A DNA stretch of 64,000 bases from Heterobasidion occidentale (Eukaryota > Basidiomycota > Agaricomycetes > Russulales > Bondarzewiaceae). The position numbers were made by a program, and so were the translations under genes. The stretch lies in contig JBCAQO010000004.1 of NCBI GenBank assembly GCA_039111635.1, positions 1,116,001-1,180,000 of the forward strand, given 5' to 3'. Below, one piece after another: positions 44,385-56,499 of this stretch; positions within the stretch are counted from its first letter, which is position 1, and every line of letters begins with the position of its first letter. The notes under the pieces were generated by a model that searched no databases, was not told the origin of the DNA, and was given only the letters and a program-made list of their open reading frames with translations.

Positions 44385-45175
44385 ACTCACTGCCAGCAGT
44401 TGTGGAGGCCCTAAAGAGCGAGGATGATGAGAAGGAGCGCAGATAACGGCAGAGTGCACACCGACCTTCTGCTGGTCTGCTGGATGGACTAGGGTGTCGG
44501 ACATGGGAGGTCAGGACGCAGTTTCGCAGAAGCAATATAAGTCCGATACGCACACGAAGGGATCGACCAGGCCTGAGCGGATAGCGTGACGATCGTGCAG
44601 CCGACGAGCGATCGGGGACGTACCTTGACCACGGTGGGATGCGGACAGAGTTGGCTCGCGTCCACATGATGCTGTTGTCGCGTTGCTGGGCGGTGTATGT
44701 TTGTACTTACGGTTTGGGGATGCAAGGGGATGCAGCTGAGCGCTGGAGCACGATGAAGCGCAAGACAGGGTTCTTATGCGAGCTTCTCATCTCTGATTCT
44801 GCGCCCGCCAATTAATTGTCTGCAAATGGATCATATAAATGCATCAATGGGGGGCTCTGATAAGGTCTCAGAACGGGCCTGTGAGAACGGTCCCTGCCGC
44901 AGTGACATGCCGCACGGCGCAAAATGAGAACCAAGAGGAGAGGAAAGGGCCGACACGAGACGTGCGGCGTGCGGGTCGTCTGAGCAGGCAGGGCTGAGCA
45001 GAGCGGCCTACCGTGACCTGGCGGTACGCTCATTATATCATGATATTCTCCTCCAATTGCCGGCTTTGCTGGTGTATACGTTCTCGAAATAGCAATCGGT
45101 ATTGGGCAACGCAGTGGTCGATGGAAAGAGACGGCGAGTCTGCAACTCGATTCCCATGGTACGGTACACCGTGTC
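44385..45175 (-). pseudogene. Displaced inverted copy of formamidase promoter and first exon
   Basis: The reverse complement of this stretch matches about 60000-60807, including the promoter, the start region, the first intron and the sequence after it. Its first exon reads MWTRANSVRIPPWS, where the intact gene has MSTRANSVPHPTLVK. One C is missing (GTCCGCATCCC versus GTCCCGCATCCC), so the frame is broken, and no downstream exons of the enzyme are present. The copy is therefore non-functional as an enzyme gene, although the promoter sequence itself is largely retained. Confidence 0.8.
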
Positions 45176-45299
45176 GCTTTTCCAATAGCCTCACCCTCCT
45201 TTATGCTGTCTCTTCTCGAGATACAAAATACTCTCATTTTATTTCAATCTAAGTCGACTTGCAACGTAGATTGAATTGCTCATTTGTGTAGGAATGTCG

Positions 45300-45840
45300 A
45301 GGAACTGGGCAGAGGTGGCCGAGTAGTCCCGCGAGGTGAGCTCTGCGCCGGCGGCTCAGGTGTGCGGGCGGACGGGCGACGCACCATCGATGGTGGCGAG
45401 CTCGATGAGGATGAGGACGATGCCGAGGCCTCTCTCCGCCCTGCACTCCATCTGCATCTTCCCGGTGACCGCGCCGCCTGCGACGAAGCACTGGTCGGAG
45501 AGCGTGAGCGAGACGTTGGCCTTGGAGTGGTGCGGCGAGGCGTTCATGGGCTCTGGCCGCGTCTAGAGAGCCATGCCTGCGTGCGGGGGTATCTCGAGTG
45601 TGTCGATTATAAGGATAGAGAGAGGGCTACAGAGTTAGCAATGGACTGATGGCCGTTCTGGGGTGTTGTGAATGTTCCGAGAGGGAGAGCAGGGTTCGTC
45701 GACGAGGAGGGCTATGTCGGGGACGGTTACATTGTCCGCGACGAGGATGTATTCGAGGAGGAGACCGAGTTGCTCAGCCGCAGAGATTCCGTGTTCGAAC
45801 CGTTCAATCTCACGAACCGATCCGCTACATTCACTCATCG
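45300..45840 (-). pseudogene. Displaced copy of the alpha-arrestin 5' end
   Basis: Matches 41490-42090 on the same strand, covering the arrestin promoter/5' untranslated region, exon 1 and the start of exon 2. The ATG at 45574 is followed by GCT CTC TAG where the intact gene has CAG, an early stop at codon 4. The rest of exon 1 (MNASPHHSKANVSLTLSD, GGAVTGKMQMECRAERGLG) is open. The copy ends within the second exon and has no continuation. Confidence 0.8.
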
Positions 45841-45989
45841 GCCGCTATGATGGGTCTCACACGCGCAGTGCGCACACTTTTACAACAAATACACAGACGA
45901 TATGCAGATGTCTTCACAGTTGTTGCCGAGTGCCTTGGCCAAATCATTGTCTTCTCCCAGTCTCCACAATTTCTGCCATGGACGAGATA

Positions 45990-46590
45990 TCGACCCAGTC
46001 ACGACACATCATCATCAAGAAAGCTGACAAGAGGTCCACAATCCTGCGCCGCGCCTGGCCTACTTGGACCCCTGATGGAGCGGTGATCAAAGAAAAGCAA
46101 AAGTATAACGTCTTCAAGGTTTTCTGGAGACAGAGCTGTGAGGGACTTTCCAACGTGTTCGAAATTCGGAGGCGATCGACAAGGGCGCATCAGCATAACA
46201 GAGTGGATGGACATGTCCCGTGGGTTGTTAGGTGTGTAGATCCTCGTTCACCACTGCTTTGATGTCTATGCATTGCATGCAGGTTGCCAGGGCTGATGCT
46301 GTTAGATGGTCGTAGACGACCATGAGAAGCGTTCTGAATACACTTGCAGCGGTGGGTGAGATACCAATAGCCTACAATGCTTTCACACACTGCAGGTGAC
46401 TCCCTCGTACATCTACAACGTTCCATACAGTGTTGCGAGATCGTCGTCTTATTGTCTGGGCGAGCACTCGAAGGGTTCGGTGGAGTGACCAACAGAGCCT
46501 AGCGTCGGATTCGAGCAGAGCAGGAGAGGGCATTGGCGTGCTCAGCGATGAACGCTATGCGCCCTGAAGATATGAAGGTCTAAGGAGGTA
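45990..46590 (+). pseudogene. Decayed copy of the 322-residue gene's 3' end
   Basis: 46230-46350 aligns with the last intron and last exon of the gene at 51592-52622 (GTATGT-like donor region, CATTGCATGCAG acceptor, ACGACCATGAGAAGCG). About 170 bp of unrelated sequence (about 46352-46520) interrupts it before the homology resumes at GCATTGGCGTGCTCAGCGATG and ends at the position of the intact stop. A TAG lies in frame within the exon. Upstream, 45990-46220 is open (KADKRSTILRRAWPTW) but not clearly homologous. Confidence 0.55.
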
Positions 46591-46643
46591 TTGATGTCGC
46601 CCAAGAGTGTATGCTCACCCCATGAACATATTGTCCAATAATA

Positions 46644-46830
46644 CTACACTTCTCCATCTCTCGCCTCCATCTCGGGCGCATAGGGATGGAATCCCTATCA
46701 ACAGACGAGGTGCCGGAACGAGTGCCCTTGCCACCAAGCGCATCTCAGTGAGAGGCACAATCTGAGTATATCCTTCCCAGTCCCAAGTGGTCCTCTGGAG
46801 CGCTGCCAAGGTGATCACCGCGGTTGCCTC
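46644..46830 (-). pseudogene. 7-TM family copy B, C-terminal exon remnant
   Basis: Only the end of the last exon survives: VITLAALQRTTWD, then a deletion of about 8 nt relative to copy C (the CGCTCATG block is missing) shifts the frame before the conserved tail. The conserved stop context TCTCCATCTCTCGCC is still visible near 46650. No upstream exons follow; unique sequence begins at about 46830. Confidence 0.65.
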
Positions 46831-47188
46831 TGAGCGTTTGTCTCTCCTATTTTATTTTGGGGTTACGCTCAAGACGGTGGAAGCCAGAGTGGTGAAATTG
46901 GAGGAATCTCATTTGAACTTACCACTGCGAGTCTTGTTAGGGCTGATTCATCGCAGGGGTTTTCTATTCGCCCACATCACATGGCATAGCTCCTGCCTTA
47001 TCCCACCGTTTTCCTGAGTCGTATCGCTCTGGCGATTGATTTTTTGGGTTGAAGATCTAACGTTCATTGCATGAGGTAATATTGCATATCAGGAGTTATA
47101 CACGAATAGCATATTGCGAGCGAGATACAGAATACAAACGGGTAGAGTCGGATGTGACGGAAATGGACAGCATTTCGTCGTAGGAAAG

Positions 47189-49744
47189 TCATGAATCAAA
47201 AATGTCGGATTCTTCGTCGATGCTCGAGGATCCAAGGACAAGAGAAGATACGACAATCTCGGACACATCCTGAGATACTTGGGATTTTTCTGCTTCTGCT
47301 TGGGCTTGTTGTCTATTTCGGAATCCTTGCCTTTTCGTTTGGCGGACCGTTTGATGTTCCTGTTGACCGGCGGTTTTCCGAAAAGACCGTCGCTTCTATC
47401 TTCAGTCCAGCCTTGAAGTTGAAGCGTAGTCCTAAATATCTCGGTTAGTGAGCTACACGATTTGAGATCATCCTGTGCTGCTTGAAGGGAAGGTAACGAG
47501 TTCGCTGTAGAATGTTTCGATCGAGTTCCACGAGCAATATAGACAGGGACAAACAGGTCCCGGAGATCGAAGATGATGCGGAGTAGCATTTCGTTGAGGA
47601 ACTTTGAGAGGTCGGGCTCAACAAAATGCGTAGGAGTGAGCTGGAAGAACGACAGTTTGCATTTACCCCCAGAGTCTGGCACATCAAGACGACTTCTTGA
47701 TGAATCGAAAAATTCCTCAACTTGTTCGAAAATCCGTGAACTATCGTCTGTTGTGGGAATCCTGCTGGCCTGATAGGATCACGTGATATAGGAAAACATG
47801 GAAGAATGACTCAAGGTCATGCCAAAATTCATGCGTCTTGTTTCCAGGATCAAGAAGACGAGCGCATGCCATGAATTGCCATGTTCCCTGAAGATGCCAA
47901 TTAATTCGAATGCGCGAGCACTCAACTTAGATTGTATCAGAGACTTACCGTCCTCGATTTTAACCTAGCTGCGGGCACAGCCAGCTCCGTTCTTCGAGAC
48001 AGATCCCAGTCAATGAGAAGGCCACGGCCATTGTCTGTTATCAGGATGTTGCCACCGCTGATATCCTGATGCAGCACCCCGGCATTGAATGCTTGCTGAT
48101 GGGCTAAATCATGCCCCAAATAAAGTGAATAGACGAACACGTACAGCAGAATGTATCTCACCTTCAATCGTGTCCAGCATCACTGAGAAAGTTCCTTTGT
48201 AGAGGTATACTGACTCAACGGGCGTCCCAAATCCCCGAGGACTAGTCGATAGTGATGGTGGCGCTGTATAGCTACACGACAGCACCATTTTTGCCTGATA
48301 AACTCGTGAGTGCGTGTCTCTGCCCCTCGATATCACCAGAGCAAATGCGGCGAGGAATCCCTTGCACTTTTTTCTCTTCAAGCAATCGGTAAGTGTCGCC
48401 CTCCTTTTCGAATCCCAGCGCGACATAGCGCCAAGTATCCTTCAGATAAACCACTTTCCCTGTAGCGACATCCAGTGCCTCGTACCCTTTCGTTCCTCTT
48501 CCTGTGGGACTGCTCGTATACCACTGTGGAACAGATGCGACGAAAAAGTGCTCTTGCCTGTCCGGACCATCGTCGACCACACGGAATTTTCGAAACGTGT
48601 CGTCTGACAAGTAATTGGACGTCAATATATCCTTTTCACTTCCGCCCTGTGCCACAGCAACATCTATCGCCCGCTGCTTGAGGGCGGCTTTCGTGCGCAG
48701 AATCTCGTCTTGGGTCGGAATTGACACCGAAGTATCATATCCTCGGTCGTTATCAGAGGAATGAGCGAACCTCCACAAGAACGACGCTAGGCACCAAGGT
48801 TTTTCCCTCCAATTATACGGCTGGTAACCACGGCTCCCGCTCGGTCCCAACGAATGATCGAACAAACTTGCCGACGAAGAGGAGAGAAAATGAGAATGCT
48901 TGAGATTGGACACTGAATTGTGAAGCTGTATATGAGGAAATTTGTCCACGAGAATGATTGCCGTCGAGAGTATTGTGTTCGAAAGGATATTTTTCGCGAA
49001 GCAATCTCTTCATGTCCTGCGGTGGATCGTGAAACGGATCGTGTGACTCTATTTGCGCTCAATATGAAACTCCATCAGCGGGAAGTTGGTCTTCGTCTGT
49101 TCATGGTCCGACTTGTAGATACAGATGTCTGGCTTTCGGTGGAAGTTCTCATCTATCTGGTCGCTTGTGTCGACGAAGACCAAACCGGGGCAAAGCCCTG
49201 ATTCTCGGACGGCCTGTATCTGTAGCATATGTCGATACGTTAAATGGAGGATGAAGTTCAAAATTAATGAAGCACGTACAAAGTTCTTTTCAAACCCCTT
49301 CTCGATCTTGAGGTCGGCGAACAAGTCGTGGTAGCCCTTAGGTAGTCTATCCCCTTCGGGCTTGGGCATAAAAGTTCTGAGAAACGTGTTGGGGGGCATA
49401 GGGCCCACAAATTGACTCCTCATCTCTTTGATAAGCTGTATGTAGTCTTCGTCGGCTAGGATAGTCCGCGTTGAAGTTGAGAATCGCTCTGTCGATGACT
49501 TCTTGTTATTGACCGGTGAGCTCTTTAGCTGAGGAAGTTGAGACATTTCAAGGGTGAGTGATGAAAAGCAGGATGAAGCGAGCAAGGAGCTTACCAGGCA
49601 GGAAGTTTGCCCTAAATACCTCAACCGCCTCTGTGCCACCGTTGTTGAAGTCGTCAAGGCGTGAGCGTGTTCCGTTTGCCACATTCCATATTTAGACTCC
49701 GCGGCAATGTGCACAGCGCTTATCGGACAATGACTTTCCCGCAT
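47189..49744 (-). pseudogene. FunK1-type fungal protein kinase, frameshifted
   Basis: FunK1 kinases are an expanded, poorly characterised kinase family of mushroom-forming fungi. N-terminal region: RTFMPKPEGDRLPKGYHDLF, GLCPGLVFVDTSDQ, KTNFPLMEFHIERK; then HNTLDGNHSRGQISSY, IIRWDRAGAVVTSRI, CLASFLWRFAHSSDNDRGYD. The catalytic loop is VLHQDISGGNILITDNG (Gln replaces Arg in HRD), followed by GLLIDWDLS (the DFG equivalent) and GTWQFMACARLLD. The tail is rich in Lys and acidic residues. The start is uncertain (ATG 49546, MSQLPQLKSS, or upstream), and so is the end (TGA 47191-47189 or a stop at 47089). Two breaks: near 48860 the frame changes between GKFVR and IIRWDR, and near 48795 between GGKNLG and CLASFLWRF. 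Both need one base to be lost relative to the family. Probably a recent pseudogene. Confidence 0.65.
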
Positions 49745-51591
49745 GTTGCAGCCTCCTACTAGCCTCCCCTGTTAATCAATCTCCTGCAACTTGTCTCAGT
49801 CATTCACGGACCTAATCAATTCTGAATAACTGAGTACCAAAATCTCGACCTTCTATCATGCATTTCGGCCGGACAGAGCGTGACGGAGACCTTCCCACCG
49901 TAGGCGTGCCATCATCTTCCCCGCCAGATCGTTGTGGGCAGGGCCAACTGAGAAAGCGATGCGGCTAATATCGATCGATCGAGACAAAACAAATTAATTG
50001 TCGTGTCCACAGAGGACAAAGCGATGGCGGAGCAATCAAGCGAGCCTCATATAACTATGCTGTTTCAAGACGGTTGCCGTCGAAAATGCTTGCCGATGCC
50101 ACCGTGTGCACATCCATGGCGAAAGCGTGGCATCAGATGGTCGATAACGGACCGCTGACCGATTCATATATCCGGACTCGACCCAAAATAGCATTGTTCA
50201 CTGTAACAGGTTCGTCCGGTCTGTCCACACTGCACTTTGGCCTTGCGCATGAACTAGAGGAGACAAAAGAATGAAAATGACAGCAATGCAGTGCAGTGCA
50301 CGCCATGATGATCTCAAAAGATGGTCAATCTGGGCACGGAGACTAGTCGCGGGACTCACAATTCGCGCTCACGGTGAAGTCTGCATTTGGCACGTCCAAG
50401 ATCGAAAAGAATTGCGATCTGGTTGATGGGTCGGTCATGAATATACGGATGTGGTCGCAATAGGCACATGCGAATTGAGAAGGTGGTGGTCGGCTAGATC
50501 TACAAGACAGGGATGGGTGGCCTTCCATCATCTCCTGTGGCGACTTGTGACTGGGTGGTTAGAATGACGAGTTTGATTTGGGGCATTACATTCTCCTCGC
50601 GACATCGTCCGCATATGCTTGAGCCTCTGAGATCTCTTGTTGCAAGAGGTTCAACGACAGCAATCCTGACACAAGGTCCTATACCGACTGCGCACCTATG
50701 GTCGCGACCCTCTATTGCCTAGATGTATCTCGAAGGCTCCTAGATTAACAAACTAGAATCTCTATTAGAACATCTACTTTCCTGGTCAACCTTTATATTC
50801 AAGTGCAACGCAAATTGATGCTGAACGAGCTGACATCTTTTTAACCCAGGCTTAATGAACTCTACCATGACGATGCATGCATAAGCCCTCAGAGAAAATT
50901 GACAGCCGACCTACGAGCCTAAACCCTCGTAAAATGCTTCCGTCCAAAAACCTTGCTAGATATCCCGCGATTATTCCTAGCTCATGACGCTCCATAATCC
51001 CGTTCAATACCTCATACGTGCTCTTTCGAAGGTCTAGATAGATGGCTTTGTAGAGAGAACCCGGTCGTTACGCAAAAATGAGGGTGCAGGAGATTTGAAT
51101 GAAAGGTAAGCAGGTCTACCAATTTTTCAGGACCTGAGACTCGCACAGACAAGGAATACACCGTAAAGCGAGAAAAGCCGAGATCACACCTCTGATTCTG
51201 CCAGCATCATCCCATTTCTCTATCCCATAGCTCCTTCCATTTTTATCTTTGAAAGGGCTTGAACCTGTACACGTTGCCACCGCACGCAGATCTGAGGCGC
51301 AAACCAGTGCGAAGGCCCGGAATAAGAGGCGAAACTGGACGTATGGGGATGGGATGAGGGCCGGACGGAAGCTGCGCTTGGGAGGCTCGGCACTGGCTCG
51401 GCATACCCCTTGCAAAGTCACGCGCCCTCCCCACCCTTTGCATCAACACCGGTCAGCCATTCTGGCTTGCCTTGTGCTTGAGTTGGGACTTCCTCTGCTT
51501 GTGATTGTTAGCCTTGGTTCCCCACATCCATGTTCTCTTTTCTCCGCTTTCTTTCTATCCCACCCGCTTATCTTTCTTGACAATTACAATC
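49745..51591. other. Intergenic, no supported gene
   Basis: About 1.8 kb with short open frames only. It presumably includes the upstream regions of the FunK1 locus (-) and of the 322-residue gene (+). No repeats or RNA gene features were noted. Confidence 0.4.
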
Positions 51592-52622
51592 ATGAGTGAC
51601 GATGACCAGATCAGTTTGTTGGGGCAGCAAGATACATTTATGCCAACATCTCTGTCAGAGATCGCGTTTGTTGTCAGTCCAGTTCACTTTCTCTTTATCA
51701 TAGGCGCTGAACCTGCACTGACAGCCAGTAGTGGATTCTTCGGTATGTGTCCGCCACGCATTGTTGGTCCCAACCCAGGCTTACTATATTCACATTGCCG
51801 GGTGGAAAGATTCGCTCGTCTTATCGATAGCGTGGACCTCGAGGGTCACGGTTTTGATGCGGACGAGATCGAAGGGTATGCAGCATCCATTTTACAAAAA
51901 ATGGAAGGAAGCAAGGAGCTTTTCCTCCTTCGAAGCGGCCTTGTGTATCCTCGCGATGTCTGTGCTCTTCGTCCCGTCAGCCATCCACACCGTAAATACT
52001 CATTAAACGATCTCGCACTGTCTCTGGTGATCAAATTTGTTTGGACCGACGAAGTTGCAGCATTGGACGAGGCGATCGATGTGTCGGAAGGCGGGTGGGA
52101 CGTGGAGCAGACTGCTTTAAAACGCGGCTACAATGTAGCCAATGAACAGTATCTCCAAGTAGGTCGGCGTATACTCCCACTTTTCGCAATTCATTCATTG
52201 ATGCGGAATCAGGACTTTCAACAATATTTTGAAAGCACAGGGCAATCGTCGGACATGACAGACCTCGCCCTTGCTACCGTGACAGCATTATGTCTGTCAA
52301 GCGGCACCACATCCCGCGAAGGCAGCTGGAGGGCCAAGTCTAGAGGGCTGGAGTACCTACTCTCAAAAATCTCTGCGTGCGCCGCAACTTTTCACGGCAG
52401 ATCGAGTGGAGACGTTCTGGGGCTCGATAGTAGGTATGTAGAAACATGCTGCGGACCACATCAGCTCCTTTTCAATGTTTATTCATTGCATACAGGTCGC
52501 TAGGGCTGACGCTGTTAACTGTCGTATGCCGTCTAGACGACCATGAGAAGCGATCTGAATATGCTTGCAGCGCATTGGCGCATTCGGCGATAAACGATGT
52601 GCGCCAGGTCCTGAAGATATGA
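51592..52622 (+). CDS. Unrecognised 322-residue protein
   Basis: Two exons (51592-52433 and 52496-52622) join in phase with clean GTATGT..ACAG borders. Start MSDDDQISLLGQQDTFMPTS; then IAFVVSPVHFLFIIGAEPAL, VDLEGHGFDADEIEGYAASI, SLNDLALSLVIKFVWTDEVA, MTDLALATVTALCLSSGTTS, and the last exon LGLTLLTVVCRLDDHEKRSE with ALAHSAINDVRQVLKI at the end. I find no domain that I recognise. The hydrophobic stretches are short and there is no signal peptide. A decayed copy of its 3' end lies at 45990-46590, next to 7-TM copy B, as this gene lies next to 7-TM copy C, so the pair of genes was duplicated together. The stop lies only about 60 bp from the stop of copy C (convergent). Confidence 0.65.
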
Positions 52623-52684
52623 GGCAAGTCTTTCTGTCGCGCGAGAGTATATGTTCACCCTCATGACCGTATTGGCCAATAATA

Positions 52685-54046
52685 CTACACTTCTCCATCT
52701 CTCGCCTCCATCTCGGACGCATGGGGATGGGATCCCGGATCAACAGACGATAAGCCGGAACGAGTATCCCTTGCCACAAAGCGCATCTCAGTAAGGGGCG
52801 CATTCTGAGACGTATCCTTCCCAGCGCTCATGTCCCAAGTGGTCCTCTGGAGCGCTGCCAAGGTGATCACCGCGGTTGGATAGATCCCCTGCCCAAGGTG
52901 GGTTAAGTATTCGATCAATAAAATAATGATGTGTCGCGTACAGCCACCTGAACTGTGATGCCAGGGAGGATCACAAACACAGACCATGCAGCGTCGTCGG
53001 AGATGTAGAAAGCATGTAAGGCGACAAGGAAGATGATCTGTCACATCACAATGTGTCGTGTGAGAGGCCCACACGCCGTCGAGTACAACGCCGCTCACCC
53101 ATATCACACAGTAAAGAGTCCCGGATTCGACAAGGAGAGCGAGTACGGATCCGACTTGGGATCTATTTTCCGAGTTGTTCAGGTGAGATTTGAGCAGCCG
53201 GCGATGTTGCCTGTGACTGTGTTAATTCGAGCAGTAGGAATTGATTTTATGAACACACTGACCATGTCTTCACCGCGATAAGCGTGGTAGCGATGACATT
53301 GTTAACCAGTATCGAGGCATAGATGGCAATCACCCCAACCACGACTTTCGGGAAGGAAATGCATACACTGGCCCACACTGATATGAAGGTCATGTGTGAA
53401 TGAGGGCGAATTGAAACAAGCCACTTACCGGTGGATCCTACAGCAACTAGCACAGGAAATATCAAGACTTTCACGCTGCGTCCCCACATGATCCATACCC
53501 TCCAGAGTACAATTCCATCGCTCATGGAAAACTGTAAAATGATCAACGAGTGTCAAAAACGATGAGACCAGGAAACTCACATTGATTATCGGTAGGTAAA
53601 GACCCCCTATCTCTTGGATGAGTTTTGCAAGGTCATTATCGGGGGCTGCGGGGTCATTGGACCCCGTGGGTTGATGAGGGGCCAGAACCCGGAGTTCATA
53701 CAGGATCGTGTCCATGTTACCTATCCACTGCAGAACCAGATGACAGGTCGAGGCCGCGAACATGATGAGCGTTGTTATCCACATGATCAGGATTGCTCTT
53801 ATCTTGAAGCCTTTACGACTTTGAGGACGTCAGACAACCGTTATATGTCCTCTTCAAAGGAGCGACTCACGCGAGAATGTAGGTCGAAGTCGCGAATGAT
53901 AGTATGGAAAGCACTGTGGACCGAATCGAAATCATGGGCAACACGCAATAGTGAGGGCACACACCGTAAAAGCCAGTCTCACAAGCAAGTGCGATGATGA
54001 TGGGCCTGAGAAGTGCGTATGCATACTGTGCCTCCTCGAAAGACAT
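52685..54046 (-). CDS. 7-TM membrane protein, family copy C
   Basis: Start MSFEEAQYAYALLRPIII at 54046. Exons in order: ALACETGFY|VLSILSFATSTYILA, then LIMWITTLIMFAASTCHLVL, the soluble loop PAAPDNDLAKLIQEIGG, FSMSDGIVLWRVWIMWG with VKVLIFPVLVAVG, FISVWASVCISF with IYASILVNNVIATTLIAVK, VLALLVESGTLYCVIW|IIFLVALHAFY, FVILPGITVQ|GIYPTAVITLAALQRTTWDM and the hydrophilic tail ending SEMEARDGEV at 52685. About seven hydrophobic helices are separated by introns at conserved places. Frames join in phase and the G5 tract that is broken in copy A is intact here. One of two apparently functional copies. The family is common in mushroom-forming fungi but without an assigned role that I know. It is likely a plasma-membrane or endomembrane protein. 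Confidence 0.65.
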
Positions 54047-54099
54047 GACTAGTCATGGAGAGGGAGTGGAGAGGGGAGTTGTTAGCATGTAGGAGGGTG

Positions 54100-55030
54100 C
54101 TGGAGAAATGTATAAATGGCGTCCGACCAATCGATATCGTGGCAAATGAAGCACCTCAAAGAGACACAGAAGAGGCCGCATCACCGCTTCAGCGAAGTGC
54201 AGGCGCGACAGCGGCTATACGTCCTGATGCCAGTCTAGTGTGGCTCAATTCCGCTCAATTCCGCAAAGACCTTGCCTGTATACTGTCGCTCCAAGTCAGC
54301 CCTTCCACTCAGAAAGGTTACGCACGGTACAAGGACGCTGTTCCGTGGACATCGCATCGAAGTCGGCGACAGCCTGTGTTTGTTCGACGGCAAATATGGA
54401 GACAGCTGTGATGGGAACCGCCCCGAGGTCGACACATTTCAGGACGTTCCGCGCGAGAGAGAGATGGCTGATACAATTTGGATAGTCGGCGCACATAAAT
54501 CGAGGACAGCATCGCGTCTCTCGACGTGGACCACGGTTGCTTGTCCATTATGCTTTCTTTTATGCTTCGCTGCGAAACGTTTAAGATGTCGATGCATGTG
54601 CATACAGGTGCCAAGGTAAGTACGTCGAGGTCTTTTTGATGCAAGACAGAGACGCATGCTGCGTCGCCCTGGATTCGCCCGTTTACGCCGCAATTGATGT
54701 CTTCCTAGTTCGCCTGTTATCCTGCACGTCATTTTGCCAGAACCCGCTCCGCATCTAACTTTGTCAATGATGTTTCCGGTCGTCTCGTCCTCGCAAGTGG
54801 TAGCATATCGTGTGCTTTCGCATCTGACAATATTATTAGAAGGAATCATACCTCCTTTGTATTGTCCGTCTTGTGGGCATAGCTGCTCCCAGATTGTAAA
54901 CTCGCGAAGCCCCATGCTCTTGAACGGTTGTGCGCGGTTTGAAAGATCATGAAAAGCGGACTGAAGTTACTCACAGTCCCTTGGTGCGCTTCTGGAGAAA
55001 GAGCAGCTGTTGTCGACCGAGACATGAATA
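54100..55030 (-). pseudogene. Relic gene-like spacer between 7-TM copies C and D
   Basis: Homologous to 56500-57440. On the minus strand an open frame begins MGLREFTIWEQLCPQDGQYK (54915) and reaches VHVERRDAVLDLCAPTIQ near 54510; the plus strand through the same bases carries MADTIWIVGAHKSRTASR (54464). The equivalent frame in the D-E spacer has stops. I cannot build a complete gene or name a family. It is either a decayed second gene of the 2.4-kb unit or a conserved regulatory region upstream of the 7-TM gene. Confidence 0.35.
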
Positions 55031-55068
55031 TATATGTTCACCTTCATGAGTACATCGTCCCAATAAGA

Positions 55069-56461
55069 CTACACTTCTCCATCTCTCGCTGCAATTTCAG
55101 ACGCATGGGGATGGGAGCCTTCGTCAATAGACGGTGGCGGGTGATGGTAACCTGTCTGAGTTGTCCATGTGCCGGAACGAGCAGCTCTTGTCACGAAGCG
55201 CATCTCGGCGTGGAGTGCGTTCTGAGGCATATCCTTCCCAACGCTCATGTCCCAAGTGGTCCTCTGGAGCGCTGCCAAGGCGATCACCGCCGTTGGATAG
55301 ATCCCCTGCTCAAGGTGGGTTGAGTTGTTTGCCAATGAAGGAGAGATGTGGGACGCACAGATACTTGGACCGCGATGCCCGGGAGGATCTCAAGTGCAAT
55401 AAAGGTAGTGCTGTTGGAATTGCTGTAAACAGCACACAAGGCGACAAGGAAGATGATCTGTCACATCACAGTGTGTCGTGTGAGAGGCCCACACGCCGTC
55501 GAGTACAACGCCGCTCACCCATATCACACAGTAAAGAGTCCCGGATTCGACAAGGAGAGCGAGAGCAGATCCGGCTTGGGATCTATATTCCGTATTGTTC
55601 AGGTGAGATTTGAGCAGCCGGCGGTGTTGCCTGTGAATAGGTTATTTCGAGCGATAGGAATTGGTTTTATCAACACACTGACCACGCCTTCACCGTGATG
55701 AGCGTTGTAGCGATGATATTGGTAGCCAGTGTCGAGGCATAGATGGCAGCCAAGCCAACCTTAATTTCTCGGAAGGATATGCATGCAATGACACCCCCAC
55801 TAATATGAAGGTCATGTGTGAACGACGGTGAATCGAATCGAGCCACTTACCGGTGGATCCTAGAGAAACTAGCACAGGGACTATCAAGACTCACGCTGCG
55901 TTCCCACATGATCCATACCCTCCAGAGTAATTCCATCGCTCATGGAGCGCTGCAAAATGATCAACGAGTGTCAAAAACGATCAGACCGAGAAACTCACAT
56001 TGAGAATAGGTAGGTAAATATTTCCAATGTATGCGACGAATTCTGCAAAGTTATTGTTGGGGGCTGCGGGGTCATTGGATCCCGTGGATTGATGAGAGGC
56101 CAGATCCCAGAACTCAGACGGGATTTCCATGTCAAGTACCCACTCCAGAACCAGATGACAGGTTGAGACCGTGAACATGATGAACGTTGTTATCCACATG
56201 ACGAGGATTGCCCTTGTTTTGAAGCCTTTACAACTTTGAGGACATCAGATAATTGTTATCTGCCCTCTTCAAAGGAGCGACTCACGCGAGAATGTAGGTC
56301 GAAAATGCGAACGATAGTATGGAAAGCACTGTGGACCAAATTTGAATCACGGGCAACACGCAATCATGAGGGCACACACCGTAAAAGCCAGTCTCACAAG
56401 CAAGAGAGATGATGAGGGACCTGAGCTTCGCGGGTTCATCTTGTGCATCATCGGAAGACAT
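55069..56461 (-). pseudogene. 7-TM membrane protein, family copy D (two 2-bp deletions)
   Basis: Start MSSDDAQDEPAKLRSLII at 56461; TM1, TM2 and the exon with DLASHQSTGSNDPAAPNNN are open. In the TM3-TM4 exon two 2-bp deletions relative to copies C and E (AAGACTCACG at about 55890 versus AAGACTTTCACG, and AGAGTAATTCC at about 55929 versus AGAGTACAATTCC) put LWRVWIMW out of frame. The C-terminal exons, including GIYPTAVIALAALQRTTWDM and the tail to RDGEV, are intact. Non-functional unless the deletions are errors. Confidence 0.65.
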
Positions 56462-56499
56462 GACTAGTCACGGAGAGGGGAGCCGTTAGTATATAGGAG

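Noticed and set aside
50074..50274. 66-codon plus-strand frame (MPSKMLADATVC..)
   Set aside because: Short, isolated, no paralogue in the window and no recognisable motif.
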